Shown in pieces: positions 41,900-51,143 of a DNA stretch of 52,079 nucleotides. The notes beneath the pieces are model-generated. The model was not told where the DNA came from and did no database searches. It worked only from the letters and a program-made list of their open reading frames with translations. Numbering within the stretch: the first letter of the stretch is position 1; each line of letters starts with the position of its first letter. Source of the DNA: Candidatus Thorarchaeota archaeon (GTDB taxonomy: Archaea; Asgardarchaeota; Thorarchaeia; Thorarchaeales; Thorarchaeaceae); NCBI GenBank assembly GCA_018335335.1, contig JAGXKG010000010.1, positions 1 through 52,079 of the forward strand, in the 5' to 3' direction. Position numbers and translations under genes: made by a program.

Positions 41900-42949
41900 T
41901 CAAGTATACTTGATTCTGGGATCTAGAACTCCATATAGCAAGTCTGCAACGAAGTTGGCTAGAATCGCGGTGATGGCAATAATCATGAAGATAGCCTGCA
42001 CCACCGGATAATCCAGAATTATCAGACTGCTATAGATATATCGTCCAAGCCCATACCAGTTGAACACTGTCTCTGTCAAAGTAGCGCCATTGATGAGGAA
42101 ACCAAAGGTCATTGCAATTATTGTAACCATCGGTAACATGGCATTCTTGAGTCCATGCTTGTACAGTACTTGACTCTCATTTAGACCCTTTGCACGTGCA
42201 GTAAGGATGTAGTCCTCGGTCATGACATCGATTAGATTGTTCCGCATGTATAGGAAGTAGCCACCATAACCGCCAACACCCAACGCAATAACAGGCAAAA
42301 TAAGGTGTCGTAAGATATCCGCTGCAACCATAAGAGCTCCAAATGGACTCGTTTTTGCGGCCACCCATACATCGTAGGAAATCGTTCCTTTCAATGGAAA
42401 GTCGATTAGCCCACCCGTCATGTTAGGCAAGTAGTAGGCAAATACCATGAGCAGCATCATACCAAACCAGAATATTGGTAACGAGTATATGAACAACGCC
42501 ACAGTCACGGCACCAACGTCTTTCTTGGAACCAGGATCAGAAGCGACTCTCACTCCCGTCCAAATGCCCAATACAATAGAGACGATTGAAGCTGTGCCCA
42601 TCAAGAGTAGTGTGTTTGGAAGTCTCGACATAATCTCGTTAATCACCTTTGTTTGTGTGACAAACGAAATGCCGAAATTCCCGGTAAACATATTGACAAG
42701 ATATCGCCAGAACATGTAAATCCAGTCAAAGATGTCAGGATCTGGAACTAGGCCAAATCGCATATATAACTCTTCAAGAGCTTTCTGTGTAAGGTTGCGT
42801 CGCAACTCGTCGCTTATCATGAGGTCAACTGGGCTTACATTCAGAACCAAAGTTGGAAGTCTGAATAGGAAGAAGTTGAAACAAACAACGGCTACTACAA
42901 GCAGGAACATGTAAATGGCCCGTCTCATAACGTATTCACGCAATCCCAT
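41900..42949 (-). CDS. Oligopeptide ABC transporter permease, DppB/OppB-like
   Basis: A 349-residue inner-membrane permease with six helices. TM1 (YMFLLVVAVVCFNFFLFRLP) is followed by an outer loop, then IMSRLPNTLLLMG and the core with the EAA-type coupling motif ARAKGLNESQVLYKHGLKNAMLP and the closing GRYIYSSLIILDYPVVQAI. ATG at 42949 is preferred over ATG-upstream candidates because GGAGAA lies 6-7 nt before it; the longer frame (43009) is not needed. It has its own terminator and a terminator also lies upstream, so it is likely its own transcription unit within the cluster. Confidence 0.93.
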   Translation of the reverse strand: MGLREYVMRRAIYMFLLVVAVVCFNFFLFRLPTLVLNVSPVDLMISDELRRNLTQKALEELYMRFGLVPDPDIFDWIYMFWRYLVNMFTGNFGISFVTQTKVINEIMSRLPNTLLLMGTASIVSIVLGIWTGVRVASDPGSKKDVGAVTVALFIYSLPIFWFGMMLLMVFAYYLPNMTGGLIDFPLKGTISYDVWVAAKTSPFGALMVAADILRHLILPVIALGVGGYGGYFLYMRNNLIDVMTEDYILTARAKGLNESQVLYKHGLKNAMLPMVTIIAMTFGFLINGATLTETVFNWYGLGRYIYSSLIILDYPVVQAIFMIIAITAILANFVADLLYGVLDPRIKYT

Positions 42950-43099
42950 TTCTAGTTCTCCTTGAATTGTTGATTTACCATACCTAGCATTGCTAGGTAG
43001 AGCATTCAATTATTGGAAGATGTACTGAGGGTAATAAAGATGGCGTTGTACGCTAAGGGAGAATGTGTGAAATCAACTTCTGAAATCGGAGTACTTCAC

Positions 43100-43146
43100 A
43101 AAAAAAAGAGGAAAACAATGGCACGACCCGAAATGGCATCGTGCCA
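43100..43146 (-). terminator. Terminator of the DppC-like gene
   Basis: TGGCACGA (minus, 43146-43139) pairs with TCGTGCCA (43126-43119); TTGTTTTCCTC and eight T follow (to 43100). It starts 12 bp after the stop. Confidence 0.85.
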
Positions 43147-43157
43147 CGTTCCTTATG

Positions 43158-44729
43158 CTAACGTTCTCGGAGTTTAGGATTGAGTATCTGATCCAGTGTG
43201 TGGCCAACGAAAGTGAATGCTAGGGAGAGGGTAGTGATGGTCACACCAGGGAATATTACAAGCCACCACGCACCATTTGCGAAAGCTCCTGAAGCTTGTG
43301 CGTCTGCAAGCATGCGTCCCCAGCTTGGTAAGCTAGGATCAGTCAGGCCCAGGAAAGCCAGTCCAGATTCAGATAAGATAGCTCCGACCACACCAAGAGT
43401 GATGTTTGCAAACAGGATTGGGGTGACATTAGGCAAGATGTGCCGAAACATAATGTAAGTATCGGACGCACCGATAGCACGAGCCGATTCAACATATGCT
43501 TTGTTCTTCTCCGCAAGAACCTGCGATCGAATCAGACGAGATGTGCCGGTCCAACCCAGTATAGCAATTACGACAATAATATTCTCTACACTTCTACCCA
43601 AGAAAGCTGCAAGAACCATCATCAAAGGTAAGCTCGGAATTACTAGCAAGAAGTCGACGACTCGCATCAGTGCTTCGTCTACTTTACCACCGAAGTATCC
43701 TGCAACAAGTCCAACTATCACACCAACAGCCGTAGAAAGCGCTGTGGCCATAACACCCACAATAAGAGAAACTCGGGAACCGTAAACGAGCTGGCTCCAT
43801 GCATCTGCACCCTTGTCGGTAGTGCCCAGTATTCCAAAGTATTCACCATATACTTTCATACCAAGCCTCGTAACTGTGACGTTAACAGACCCAGTCCATT
43901 CTTCCTCAGGTGACATACCACCATATGACAGGAATTTGTTGCTTGGTGCGAGAACACAGGCAACTGTAAGCTCATCACGTGGATCTTCTTGACTACCTTC
44001 TTCCTCCACCATCCCTTCCCAGCCTTCGCGCATATCCCAGTAGCTTAAGTCAATCCTTCGGCTTTGGATATTTGGATTGTACGGGGGGTAAGATTCGTAG
44101 ACTCGCCACCAGTTATCGGAACTATCCACAAGATAGAGGAAGACCTTGAACATCAATCCACCCTCTTCTTGACTGGCGAAGTCTCCGGTAAGTTCCGTAG
44201 CGTAGTCAAATGTCATGTTGACGTCGCCGGGTAGATTTTCATATGGCCAATCCAAAGTCTGTGTGAAATAGACATAGTCGTTACTCGAAGGGCGGTTCTC
44301 CGTATTGAGAGGTAAAGGCATAGGCCAATCCATTTCTCCAGGCGTATGTTCCCATATCATTTCGACTTTAGATTGATTGGCACCCGAACCGGCCCGATGA
44401 TCATACGAAAACTCATCCGTATTGGTTCCTTCCACAGTGAATGCTGGCTCCTCGTACAGATATTGGTCTGGCATATATTCATCTGTTACTACACCCTCAG
44501 GGTCAAATACAGATACCCATGAAGGAGCTCTGAATGTTGGTGCTACCTTGTTGTTAACCTTCGGATCATGTGTAGCAAGTGTTGGGGCAGAAACCGCCAT
44601 ACCAACATAGAATAACAGAATAACGATACCGACGAATCCTATTTTGTGTCGCCGGAACTCTTTCCAGAAGCCCATAAACGAGACATACCAGCCTGAATCT
44701 TTCCAACTGGTTTTCTTCTTTTCTGAAAT
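43158..44729 (-). CDS. DppC/OppC-like permease with large extracytoplasmic insertion (apparent ATT start)
   Basis: The permease core is clear: a first helix (FVGIVILLFYVGMAV), then ADAWSQLVYGSRVSLIVG and five more helices with EAA motif SARAIGASDTYIMFRHILPN. Between helix 1 and the core lie about 230 extra residues (Asp/Glu/Trp/Tyr-rich, strands, several Asn-x-Thr/Ser sequons), making the protein ~523 residues instead of ~300; this part must face outside. The first ATG (44675) has no ribosome site; upstream, in frame, ISEKKKTSWKDSGWYVSF resembles a normal OppC N-terminus, and GGAGG (44738-44742) is 8 nt before ATT at 44729 (5 nt before ATT at 44732). No ATG/GTG/TTG occurs between the upstream stop and 44675. 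Confidence 0.88.
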   Translation of the reverse strand: MSEKKKTSWKDSGWYVSFMGFWKEFRRHKIGFVGIVILLFYVGMAVSAPTLATHDPKVNNKVAPTFRAPSWVSVFDPEGVVTDEYMPDQYLYEEPAFTVEGTNTDEFSYDHRAGSGANQSKVEMIWEHTPGEMDWPMPLPLNTENRPSSNDYVYFTQTLDWPYENLPGDVNMTFDYATELTGDFASQEEGGLMFKVFLYLVDSSDNWWRVYESYPPYNPNIQSRRIDLSYWDMREGWEGMVEEEGSQEDPRDELTVACVLAPSNKFLSYGGMSPEEEWTGSVNVTVTRLGMKVYGEYFGILGTTDKGADAWSQLVYGSRVSLIVGVMATALSTAVGVIVGLVAGYFGGKVDEALMRVVDFLLVIPSLPLMMVLAAFLGRSVENIIVVIAILGWTGTSRLIRSQVLAEKNKAYVESARAIGASDTYIMFRHILPNVTPILFANITLGVVGAILSESGLAFLGLTDPSLPSWGRMLADAQASGAFANGAWWLVIFPGVTITTLSLAFTFVGHTLDQILNPKLRER

Positions 44730-44853
44730 AATTGTGACCTCCTTTGTTCAGGAGCAACAAAGAAACCCGATGACATACAAATACAAACGTTCGAGTTGCT
44801 TAGTACCCCTGACTGGTAATGATACTCACGAACAATCGCGGGGAGTGTGTCCT

Positions 44854-44880
44854 AAAAAAAGATTCTGTCTACGTAGAATC
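44854..44880 (-). terminator. Terminator of the small membrane-protein gene
   Basis: On the minus strand GATTCT-acgtagac-AGAATC (44861-44880) is followed by seven T (44854-44860), about 75 bp after the stop at 44954. A second hairpin, ATTCAAT/ATTGAAT, lies just upstream of it (about 44891-44911). Confidence 0.65.
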
Positions 44881-44953
44881 TATGTGCGCGATTCAATTTG
44901 AGGATTGAATTACTACGCTATTCGATAGTGTTGAAGGGTATAGGCTATGATTT

Positions 44954-45274
44954 CTAATCCTCCGAATTCCTGTTGCCTTCCCCTACAAGTTCAACAAATG
45001 GGTCATCCAACTCCTCTTCAGTAATTTTTTCCTCCCGTTCTTCTCGGGCCTTGATGATATCCTTTGTTCTTCTTGAAGAGACCCAAAGATCTGCAAAGAC
45101 CATTCCGACCAAAAATATGGTTAGCGTTCCAGCAAAGGCGAGGATGATACCAATGAATCTGAGAGCGGGATGAAGATTTGCAAGCAGGAATCCCGCTAGT
45201 ATCATTATTACAGGGATTAGCAGAATCCGCTTGCGCGGTTCCTCTCTTGATTTTGGGAAAGATCGAATCTTCAT
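44954..45274 (-). CDS. Small two-helix membrane protein next to transporter genes
   Basis: A 106-residue protein with a basic N-terminus (MKIRSFPKSREEPRKR), two hydrophobic helices (about 17-35 and 39-64) and an acidic C-terminal tail (KITEEELDDPFVELVGEG). No known family. It lies between the divergent permease and ATPase genes and might be an accessory subunit, but nothing in the sequence proves it. ATG start. The 45275-45582 interval upstream contains only the promoter region of the plus-strand ATPase genes. Confidence 0.65.
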   Translation of the reverse strand: MKIRSFPKSREEPRKRILLIPVIMILAGFLLANLHPALRFIGIILAFAGTLTIFLVGMVFADLWVSSRRTKDIIKAREEREEKITEEELDDPFVELVGEGNRNSED

Positions 45275-45513
45275 CTCTGAGATATACTGTTCAGTTATAG
45301 CCTTTTACGATTTTCGGACAACGTCCTGAACTACGTCTATTTCAGTTATGATTACTTAGGAGGGAGTGTCGGCTAAGGAAGCGATTCTACCACTCATTGT
45401 TTTATTGGTTGAGGGAAATATGAATCCAGTCAAAGAAACCTTGGACCATAAAGAATAAGTAAAGCACAAACTTTGGGTCGAGGTGATGATTACACTCTAT
45501 GCTTCAAGAAGAA

Positions 45514-45531
45514 GGTATTTAAGAAAATACC
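45514..45531 (+). promoter_or_regulatory. Palindrome covering the TATA box of the ATPase operon
   Basis: GGTATTT-AAGA-AAATACC is a perfect 7-bp inverted repeat; the TATA-like TATTTAAG lies inside it. The expected transcription start is near 45545 and the first ATG at 45583. A regulator bound here would compete with TBP. Confidence 0.5.
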
Positions 45532-45582
45532 AAGGTCCCCCCACTCGATACGCATAGGGATGTTCCGCCGGAGTGCGACAAA

Positions 45583-46572
45583 ATGACGTTACTTGACGTT
45601 CGTAACCTGCGCATGTATTACCAGACTCAAACCGGCTTGGTAAAAGCCGTTGATAATGTCTCGATGGAATTGGATTCTGGCGAGTCCTTAGGACTTGCAG
45701 GAGAAAGTGGCTGTGGTAAGAGCAGCTTGGCCTATTCCATTATGCAGCTTCTTCCGCCAGCAGCAAACATTGTCGGAGGAAATGTATACTTCAAAGGCAC
45801 TGACCTGCTCAGAAAATCAGCACGGGAAATGAGGGATATCCGTTGGAAGAACGTAGCAATCGTATTCCAAGGAGCCATGAATGCCCTTAATCCAGTATTT
45901 GAAATTGGTGAGCAGATAGCTGAGGCAATTCTGATGCACGAGAACGTGACTGAAGAAGAAGCCCTCGATCGGTGTGCGAAACTCTTTGAAATGGTTGGCT
46001 TAGATCCTGGTAGAATTCATAACTATCCACACGAGTTTTCAGGAGGAATGAGACAGAGAGCGATGATTGCAATGGCACTCGCGTGTAACCCCGATTTGGT
46101 TATCGCCGACGAGCCAACAACTGCTCTTGACGTTACCATCCAGGCTCAAATCCTGAAACTCATGCAGAAGTTGCAGAAGGACCTTGGTCTCTCACTCATC
46201 CTTATCACTCACGATCTCAGCGTCATTGCAGAAACCTGTGACAAAACAGCAATCATGTACGCAGGAAGAATAGCAGAACTAGCGGATGTTGTGTCCGTTT
46301 ACAAGGATCCTATTCATCCATACACAACCGGATTGGTTGGAGCAATTCCAAGCATGGTCAAAGCGGAAAAGAAGAAGCTTACTTCAATTCCGGGAATTCC
46401 GCCCGATCTTGTTAATCCGCCTACTGGTTGTCGGTTCCACCCGCGTTGTCCTTATGCACAGGACATTTGTACACAAGAAGAACCAAGCTTTGATGAGATA
46501 GAACCCGGTAGATTTGTACACTGTCATTTCGCTGAGCAGCTCAAAGGTGAACTGAAACTGGACCTAGAATAA
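45583..46572 (+). CDS. Oligopeptide ABC transporter ATPase, DppD/OppD-like
   Basis: A 329-residue ABC ATPase energising peptide import. Walker [13 protein letters not shown]-loop [10 protein letters not shown], signature [12 protein letters not shown], Walker [13 protein letters not shown] and switch His in LITHDLSV are all present. The C-terminal oligopeptide extension has the Cys pattern [15 protein letters not shown] ... HC seen in OppD/DppD. ATG start. The partner ATPase gene starts 13 bp after its stop. These ATPases are transcribed away from the permease and binding-protein genes but clearly belong to the same transporter. Confidence 0.93.
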   Translation: MTLLDVRNLRMYYQTQTGLVKAVDNVSMELDSGESLGLAGESGCGKSSLAYSIMQLLPPAANIVGGNVYFKGTDLLRKSAREMRDIRWKNVAIVFQGAMNALNPVFEIGEQIAEAILMHENVTEEEALDRCAKLFEMVGLDPGRIHNYPHEFSGGMRQRAMIAMALACNPDLVIADEPTTALDVTIQAQILKLMQKLQKDLGLSLILITHDLSVIAETCDKTAIMYAGRIAELADVVSVYKDPIHPYTTGLVGAIPSMVKAEKKKLTSIPGIPPDLVNPPTGCRFHPRCPYAQDICTQEEPSFDEIEPGRFVHCHFAEQLKGELKLDLE

Positions 46573-46585
46573 GGAGGGCTGAATA

Positions 46586-47632
46586 ATGTCTATTGAACAA
46601 GTAGAAACTCAATTGGAAACCGACGAAATAAGGAAAGGTGAACCATTGATTCAAATCCGTAATATGAAAAAATGGTTCCCCGTCAACACAGGCTTTCTTT
46701 CCTCACTACTCTATAAGCAAGAGCTCTACGTCAAAGCTGTAGATGGTGTCACTTTCGACATCAAGAAAGGTGAAGTCCTCGTTCTTGCAGGAGAGTCTGG
46801 TTGTGGAAAGACAACCGCTGGACGAACTATTCTGCACCTTGATGAACCCACCGACGGCGAAATCATTTACGCCGGTCAGAAACTCTCTGGCCTCGATCGG
46901 AACGAAATGAAAGAACTGCGGAAGAGACTTCAAATTACTTTCCAAGACCCGTACGAGAGCCTAAATCCAAAGCAAAATGTGTACAGTATAGTAAAGGAAC
47001 CACTTGAAGTACATAATGTGCCTCTGACACCCAGCCAAAAGAGAGAGCGAGTGCTTGATGCACTTGAGAGCGTGGCCATGACGCCCGCTACAGACTTTAT
47101 TGACAGGTTCCCACACGAGCTTTCAGGAGGACAGCGTCAGCGTGTCTCTGTAGCAAGAGCACTTATTCTGCATCCAGACTTCATGGTTGCAGACGAGCCA
47201 GTATCCATGCTTGATGTGTCCATTCGTGCAGAGATTCTCAATCTGTTACTCAACTTGAGAGAAGAAATGGGACTGACGTACCTGTTTATCACCCACGACC
47301 TTGCTGTTGCAACATACATCGCAGACAGGATTGCAATCATGTACCTTGGGAAGATTATGGAGATAGGACCTGCCCATGATGTTGCCTTTGAGCCAATGCA
47401 TCCATACACCAAGGCGCTAATTTCTGCAGTTCCAACAGGAGATCCAACAGTCAAGAAGCGAGTAGAGTCCCTCAAGGGAGAGCCACCAAGCCCAATCAAT
47501 GTTCCCTCAGGATGCAGATTCCACCCTCGGTGTCCGTACGCCGAAGAAATCTGCACCAAAGAAATTCCTGAAGAGAGAGAAATGGGCGAAGATCACTATG
47601 TAGCCTGCCACTTTGCAGGAGAGCTTTGGTAG
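46586..47632 (+). CDS. Oligopeptide ABC transporter ATPase, DppF/OppF-like
   Basis: The second ATPase subunit, 348 residues: Walker [13 protein letters not shown]-loop [10 protein letters not shown], signature [12 protein letters not shown], Walker [34 protein letters not shown] and the C-terminal [15 protein letters not shown] ... ACHF. A typical OppF insertion for the membrane partner ([19 protein letters not shown]) lies near the start. ATG with AAGGAGGG 8-9 nt upstream. Forms the heterodimer with the preceding ATPase. Confidence 0.93.
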   Translation: MSIEQVETQLETDEIRKGEPLIQIRNMKKWFPVNTGFLSSLLYKQELYVKAVDGVTFDIKKGEVLVLAGESGCGKTTAGRTILHLDEPTDGEIIYAGQKLSGLDRNEMKELRKRLQITFQDPYESLNPKQNVYSIVKEPLEVHNVPLTPSQKRERVLDALESVAMTPATDFIDRFPHELSGGQRQRVSVARALILHPDFMVADEPVSMLDVSIRAEILNLLLNLREEMGLTYLFITHDLAVATYIADRIAIMYLGKIMEIGPAHDVAFEPMHPYTKALISAVPTGDPTVKKRVESLKGEPPSPINVPSGCRFHPRCPYAEEICTKEIPEEREMGEDHYVACHFAGELW

Positions 47633-47706
47633 ATAACCAAGCTTGTAACCAAGCGACAGGAGAAAATATTCCCGGTATCCGTGGTAGTGAGGGTGGAGGG
47701 TAGGTT

Positions 47707-48159
47707 TTGTCAGTGTCAGAAGATTTGAAGCGAGGTACAATTCTCCGAGCGATCAAAAAGTGTCTTTCCGACAGTTATGGTCATTTTCAAGAAGCAATGG
47801 ATATCCTTGATGAGATTGGGAGGGGATCACTTGGCGCCAGTGTCACACCACTTGTTGGTGGCTACGCCATGAAGGATCCAAAGGAAATCTACAGGAAAGC
47901 TCTCATAGAAGTTGACGCAGGAGAAAAGGCTCTCCGTCCACTTGCAAAACGGTTCCAGGAAGGTATCGTGAATTCCAGTCACTTCAAAGATGATGAAGCA
48001 CTAATTTTACTCAAGGATGTTGTGGAGTACGACTATGATATCCTCGTTGATAAACTTGCTAAACGACGGAGTCGAGAAAGCGTCTGGTACAGACTCGATG
48101 AAATAAGTAAGAAGATACGGAGGGTTTTTGGACAGATAAGCGATACTTCACCATCATAG
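47707..48159 (+). CDS. Hypothetical helical protein
   Basis: A 150-residue soluble, largely helical protein (LKRGTILRAIKKCL, YRKALIEVDAGEKALRPLAKRF, LLKDVVEYDYDILVDKLAKRR). No family recognised and no motif that suggests catalysis. TTG start at 47707 is supported by GGAGG at 47695-47699, 7 nt upstream. It follows the transporter ATPase genes after 74 bp but need not be part of that operon. Confidence 0.7.
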   Translation: MSVSEDLKRGTILRAIKKCLSDSYGHFQEAMDILDEIGRGSLGASVTPLVGGYAMKDPKEIYRKALIEVDAGEKALRPLAKRFQEGIVNSSHFKDDEALILLKDVVEYDYDILVDKLAKRRSRESVWYRLDEISKKIRRVFGQISDTSPS

Positions 48160-48397
48160 AGAGTTGTATGAATTCTTATTTTTGCGCATTCCATAGTCAA
48201 TCATTGGTAATTTATCGTAAAGGGATTCGACAATTCACTTTATCAATGCCAAAGCTATAATAAGGACAATCCCCGGGGGTTTTTAGTAACAAGAAGCATC
48301 TTACTATGAAATGATATATGCTGATAAAACTGCTCACGCTTGGTTGTCACAAGAATCGCAATGAATACGCATCATTGATGCAAGGACGTGGAAATGG

Positions 48398-49312
48398 ATG
48401 TTTGTATATGAACTCATAACACACCCAGTAGTCTCGGGTCTACTACTCATGGGCTTGATTGGTCTACTGAGTTACAAGTTGGGTTTTGTTGACGTATCAG
48501 GATTGATCAGCGCTTTCGTTGTTGGATTTACAGTATGGTATACTGGTGGTCCAGCCCTGTTCTCGATACTGCTCTTCTTCTTTGTTAGTTCTGGATTGGC
48601 AACCAAATTCAAGTACAAGACTAAGGCAAAGAAAGGTGTTGCCCAGGAATCGAAAGGGAAACGGTCATACAGGAATGTCCTAGCAAGTGGCATCATTCCG
48701 ATGTTCTTCTCAATCAGCATGTACGTATCCCCTCTTGTTGGAGTTAATCCGTATTGGATGCTTGGGGGGTTTGTAGGTGCGGTTGGGACAACTTCAGCCG
48801 ACACTCTCGCAAGTGAAATAGGTGTCTTCAGTAAGCGTAAGCCTAGACTCATTACAAATCTGAGACGCAAAGTTCCTAGTGGGACAATTGGAGCTGTTTC
48901 TCTGCTTGGAGAGGCTGTAGCAGCTTTATCCGGTCTTGCCATTGGTATCATAGTTGCTCTTTTTACAATCATCACTCCAGGTTCGGTACCGATTGCGGGA
49001 ATCTTCGAACTGCTTATGATTATCCCACTTTCAGTTCTTACCGCCTTCATCGGGTGCAATCTCGATAGCTTTATTGGAGCCGTTGTACAAGACAAGTACG
49101 TCTGCGAGATATGCGGTGCAATTACTGATCGTGAGTTCCACTGCGATTATGAGACCAAGCATATTGGAGGATACAAACAGTTCAGCAATATCCATGTCAA
49201 TCTTGGCTCATCTGGTATGGGTGCAACGCTGGGTATTGTACTAGGAGCAGGATTGTTCATATGGATTCTCGGGGGACTCTTCTTCTGGATTCTTGCTTCT
49301 TCAAGTAACTGA
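48398..49312 (+). CDS. DUF92/TMEM19 family membrane protein
   Basis: A 304-residue integral membrane protein with about seven helices. The family blocks are present: KRSYRNVLASGIIP, GAVGTTSADTLASEIGVFS, RRKVPSGTIGAVSLLGE and GCNLDSFIGA. Plant VTE6 of this family is a phytyl-phosphate kinase, so a polyprenyl-phosphate kinase role linked to isoprenoid lipids is conceivable but not shown. A CEICGA ... HC segment near residue 235 is an odd cysteine cluster. ATG start; a hairpin CAATGA/TCATTG lies just upstream in the leader (48359-48377). The 48160-48397 gap holds a TATA-like GATATATGC near 48312. Confidence 0.88.
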   Translation: MFVYELITHPVVSGLLLMGLIGLLSYKLGFVDVSGLISAFVVGFTVWYTGGPALFSILLFFFVSSGLATKFKYKTKAKKGVAQESKGKRSYRNVLASGIIPMFFSISMYVSPLVGVNPYWMLGGFVGAVGTTSADTLASEIGVFSKRKPRLITNLRRKVPSGTIGAVSLLGEAVAALSGLAIGIIVALFTIITPGSVPIAGIFELLMIIPLSVLTAFIGCNLDSFIGAVVQDKYVCEICGAITDREFHCDYETKHIGGYKQFSNIHVNLGSSGMGATLGIVLGAGLFIWILGGLFFWILASSSN

Positions 49313-49444
49313 GTCTCATAGGCTCATGTACGAGGAAATCTATTCAGCAGAGGTAGTCATTCATAGGTGACACAAAGCTTAACGGGAACCCTATCTAAGA
49401 CTGAATTACGTCATCATATGTGGTTTGTACCAGAAGGAGTGCCA

Positions 49445-50224
49445 ATGGCAGACACGAAGACTTACGAATGGGCGCTAACAGGTATTTTCGCAGCTTTTCA
49501 TCTTGTTCTCACTATGATTCCCCTTTACCTCCTAGGAATGGGTGGTGGTTTCATTTCGTGGGGGCTTATCTCTGCACCCATTGTAGGCTTTCTGCTGGGT
49601 CCATTCTATGGCCTCATTTCCGTTGCGATAGGGTCGATTCTGGGAACCATGTTCTTCAATATTGGAGGGGTCCTAGGACCGATAATCCCGGTCTTTGCAC
49701 CCATGACAAGTGCCCTCGTAACGGGAAGCATCCGTTTCAGAAGGTTTCGTGCTATCCCAATCGTATTTTTTCTCGGTTTAGTTGTCTACATAGCCGGTCC
49801 GATAGGTCTCGTCACAATACCATATCTCTGGTTGCATCTTATCGCTGCACTCTTGTCTCTTTCCATGTTAACATCAATGACCACGCGACACTTCGACAGG
49901 CTTCTTGACCCCTCCGAAAATGAACCGACACCAACATCATCTGTCTTCGCATGGTTGACCGGATTCTTGGCCCTAATGGCAGATCACCTTGTTGGAGCAA
50001 CTATGTCTCAATACTATTTCTTCTACGTTCTTGGATTTGATGCAAACACTCTCACAACCTCTTACTTGGCCACCATCTTCTTGTATCCAATCGAAAGAGT
50101 CTTAGCCTCTATCATCACTGGATTTGTCCTTGTCCTCCTTGCAGTTGCTACTTCTCATGGTGATATTCCTCTCCCAGAAATCCCAGAGAAAAAAGCCGGT
50201 TTGAACGAAGGTTCTTATACATAA
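49445..50224 (+). CDS. ECF-type transporter S-component-like membrane protein
   Basis: A 259-residue protein with six or so helices. The N-terminal pattern WALTGIFAAFHLVLTMIP and the GPFYGLISVAIGSILG region resemble substrate-binding S components of energy-coupling-factor vitamin transporters; no ECF ATPase or T component is encoded nearby. ATG at 49445 has GGAG 6 nt upstream, so the longer frame from 49367 is not used. The substrate is unknown, and assignment to this superfamily is moderate. Confidence 0.65.
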   Translation: MADTKTYEWALTGIFAAFHLVLTMIPLYLLGMGGGFISWGLISAPIVGFLLGPFYGLISVAIGSILGTMFFNIGGVLGPIIPVFAPMTSALVTGSIRFRRFRAIPIVFFLGLVVYIAGPIGLVTIPYLWLHLIAALLSLSMLTSMTTRHFDRLLDPSENEPTPTSSVFAWLTGFLALMADHLVGATMSQYYFFYVLGFDANTLTTSYLATIFLYPIERVLASIITGFVLVLLAVATSHGDIPLPEIPEKKAGLNEGSYT

Positions 50225-50289
50225 ATCTACAGTAATTCCTCGGAGGAGCTGTTTTTCAGCGAATTCAAACCAAAGGAGAACGAAACATA

Positions 50290-51120
50290 TTGCAAGCAAT
50301 TAACATGTTTTTTCTTACGTTAACACTCATAGTGGTAGCATTCTTTCTCTTGATGTTCGTCGCTAGCGGCATCAAGGTGCTCAAGGAGTGGGAGCGTGTA
50401 GCCATCCTTCGGCTTGGTAAGTTCAGGCATATCCGGGGACCTGGTGTTATCTGGGTTACTCCGATACTTGATAAGATAGCCATGAAGGTCTCACTTCGTC
50501 TGCAGACCTATGCGTTCAAGACTGAACGATCTTTGACCAAGGATAACGTACCCGTCGTAGTTGACGCAGTCATGTATTTCCGGGTCATCGATGTCGAAAA
50601 AGCCATTCTCAGTGTCGAGCGGTACACTGTCGCTGTTGAACTAGCAGCACAGACAACGCTCAGAGAGACCACAGGCAAAGTGACCTTAGATGAACTACTG
50701 TCAGAGAGAGATGCTATCGCGTCACATTTGCAGGAGTTGATCGATGAGAAAACCGAACACTGGGGCGTTAAGACCTCGGCTATAGAGATCAGAGACGTCG
50801 TTATACCCTCACAACTGCAGGACGCCATGAGCAGAGAAGCTCAGGCTGAAAGAGAGCGCCGTGCCAGGAAGACTCTGGCTCAGGCAGAACTCGAAGCGGC
50901 AAAGGCCATGGAGGAAGCTGCTGAGGTGTATAAGGATTCAAAATATGGCTTTGTTCTCCGTACCTGGAATATAATGGCTGAACTTTCAAAAAACGCCAAT
51001 CTCATCGTCATGGTCCCAACGAACATACCAGAAGTGGGAGCAGCTACAGCGACATCCGTAGCAATGCAAGCTGGGACTGGTGGGCTGAAGGTGCCGAAGG
51101 ATAAGGGTACGGTGGAGTAA
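50290..51120 (+). CDS. Stomatin/SPFH (band 7) membrane protein
   Basis: A 276-residue SPFH protein: one N-terminal transmembrane hairpin (about 5-27), the band-7 domain beginning KEWERVAILRLGKF and including DAVMYFRVIDVEKAILSVERY, AQTTLRETTGKVTLDELLSERD and VKTSAIEIRDVVIP, then an Ala/Glu-rich helix (REAQAERERRARKTLAQAELEAA). It forms rings in membranes. The downstream gene encodes its usual partner NfeD, 23 bp away. TTG start at 50290 with GGAG upstream; ATG at 50305 is the alternative. Confidence 0.93.
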   Translation: MQAINMFFLTLTLIVVAFFLLMFVASGIKVLKEWERVAILRLGKFRHIRGPGVIWVTPILDKIAMKVSLRLQTYAFKTERSLTKDNVPVVVDAVMYFRVIDVEKAILSVERYTVAVELAAQTTLRETTGKVTLDELLSERDAIASHLQELIDEKTEHWGVKTSAIEIRDVVIPSQLQDAMSREAQAERERRARKTLAQAELEAAKAMEEAAEVYKDSKYGFVLRTWNIMAELSKNANLIVMVPTNIPEVGAATATSVAMQAGTGGLKVPKDKGTVE

Positions 51121-51143
51121 ACAAGGTAAGGTGTAGGAATCCA

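Noticed and set aside
48271-48285. CCCCGGGGG followed by T-run as a possible terminator
   Set aside because: A palindrome without loop cannot fold into a useful hairpin; left unassigned.
49367-49444. Longer N-terminus of the ECF-S-like protein
   Set aside because: ATG at 49445 has a GGAG site at ideal spacing and gives a normal membrane-protein start.
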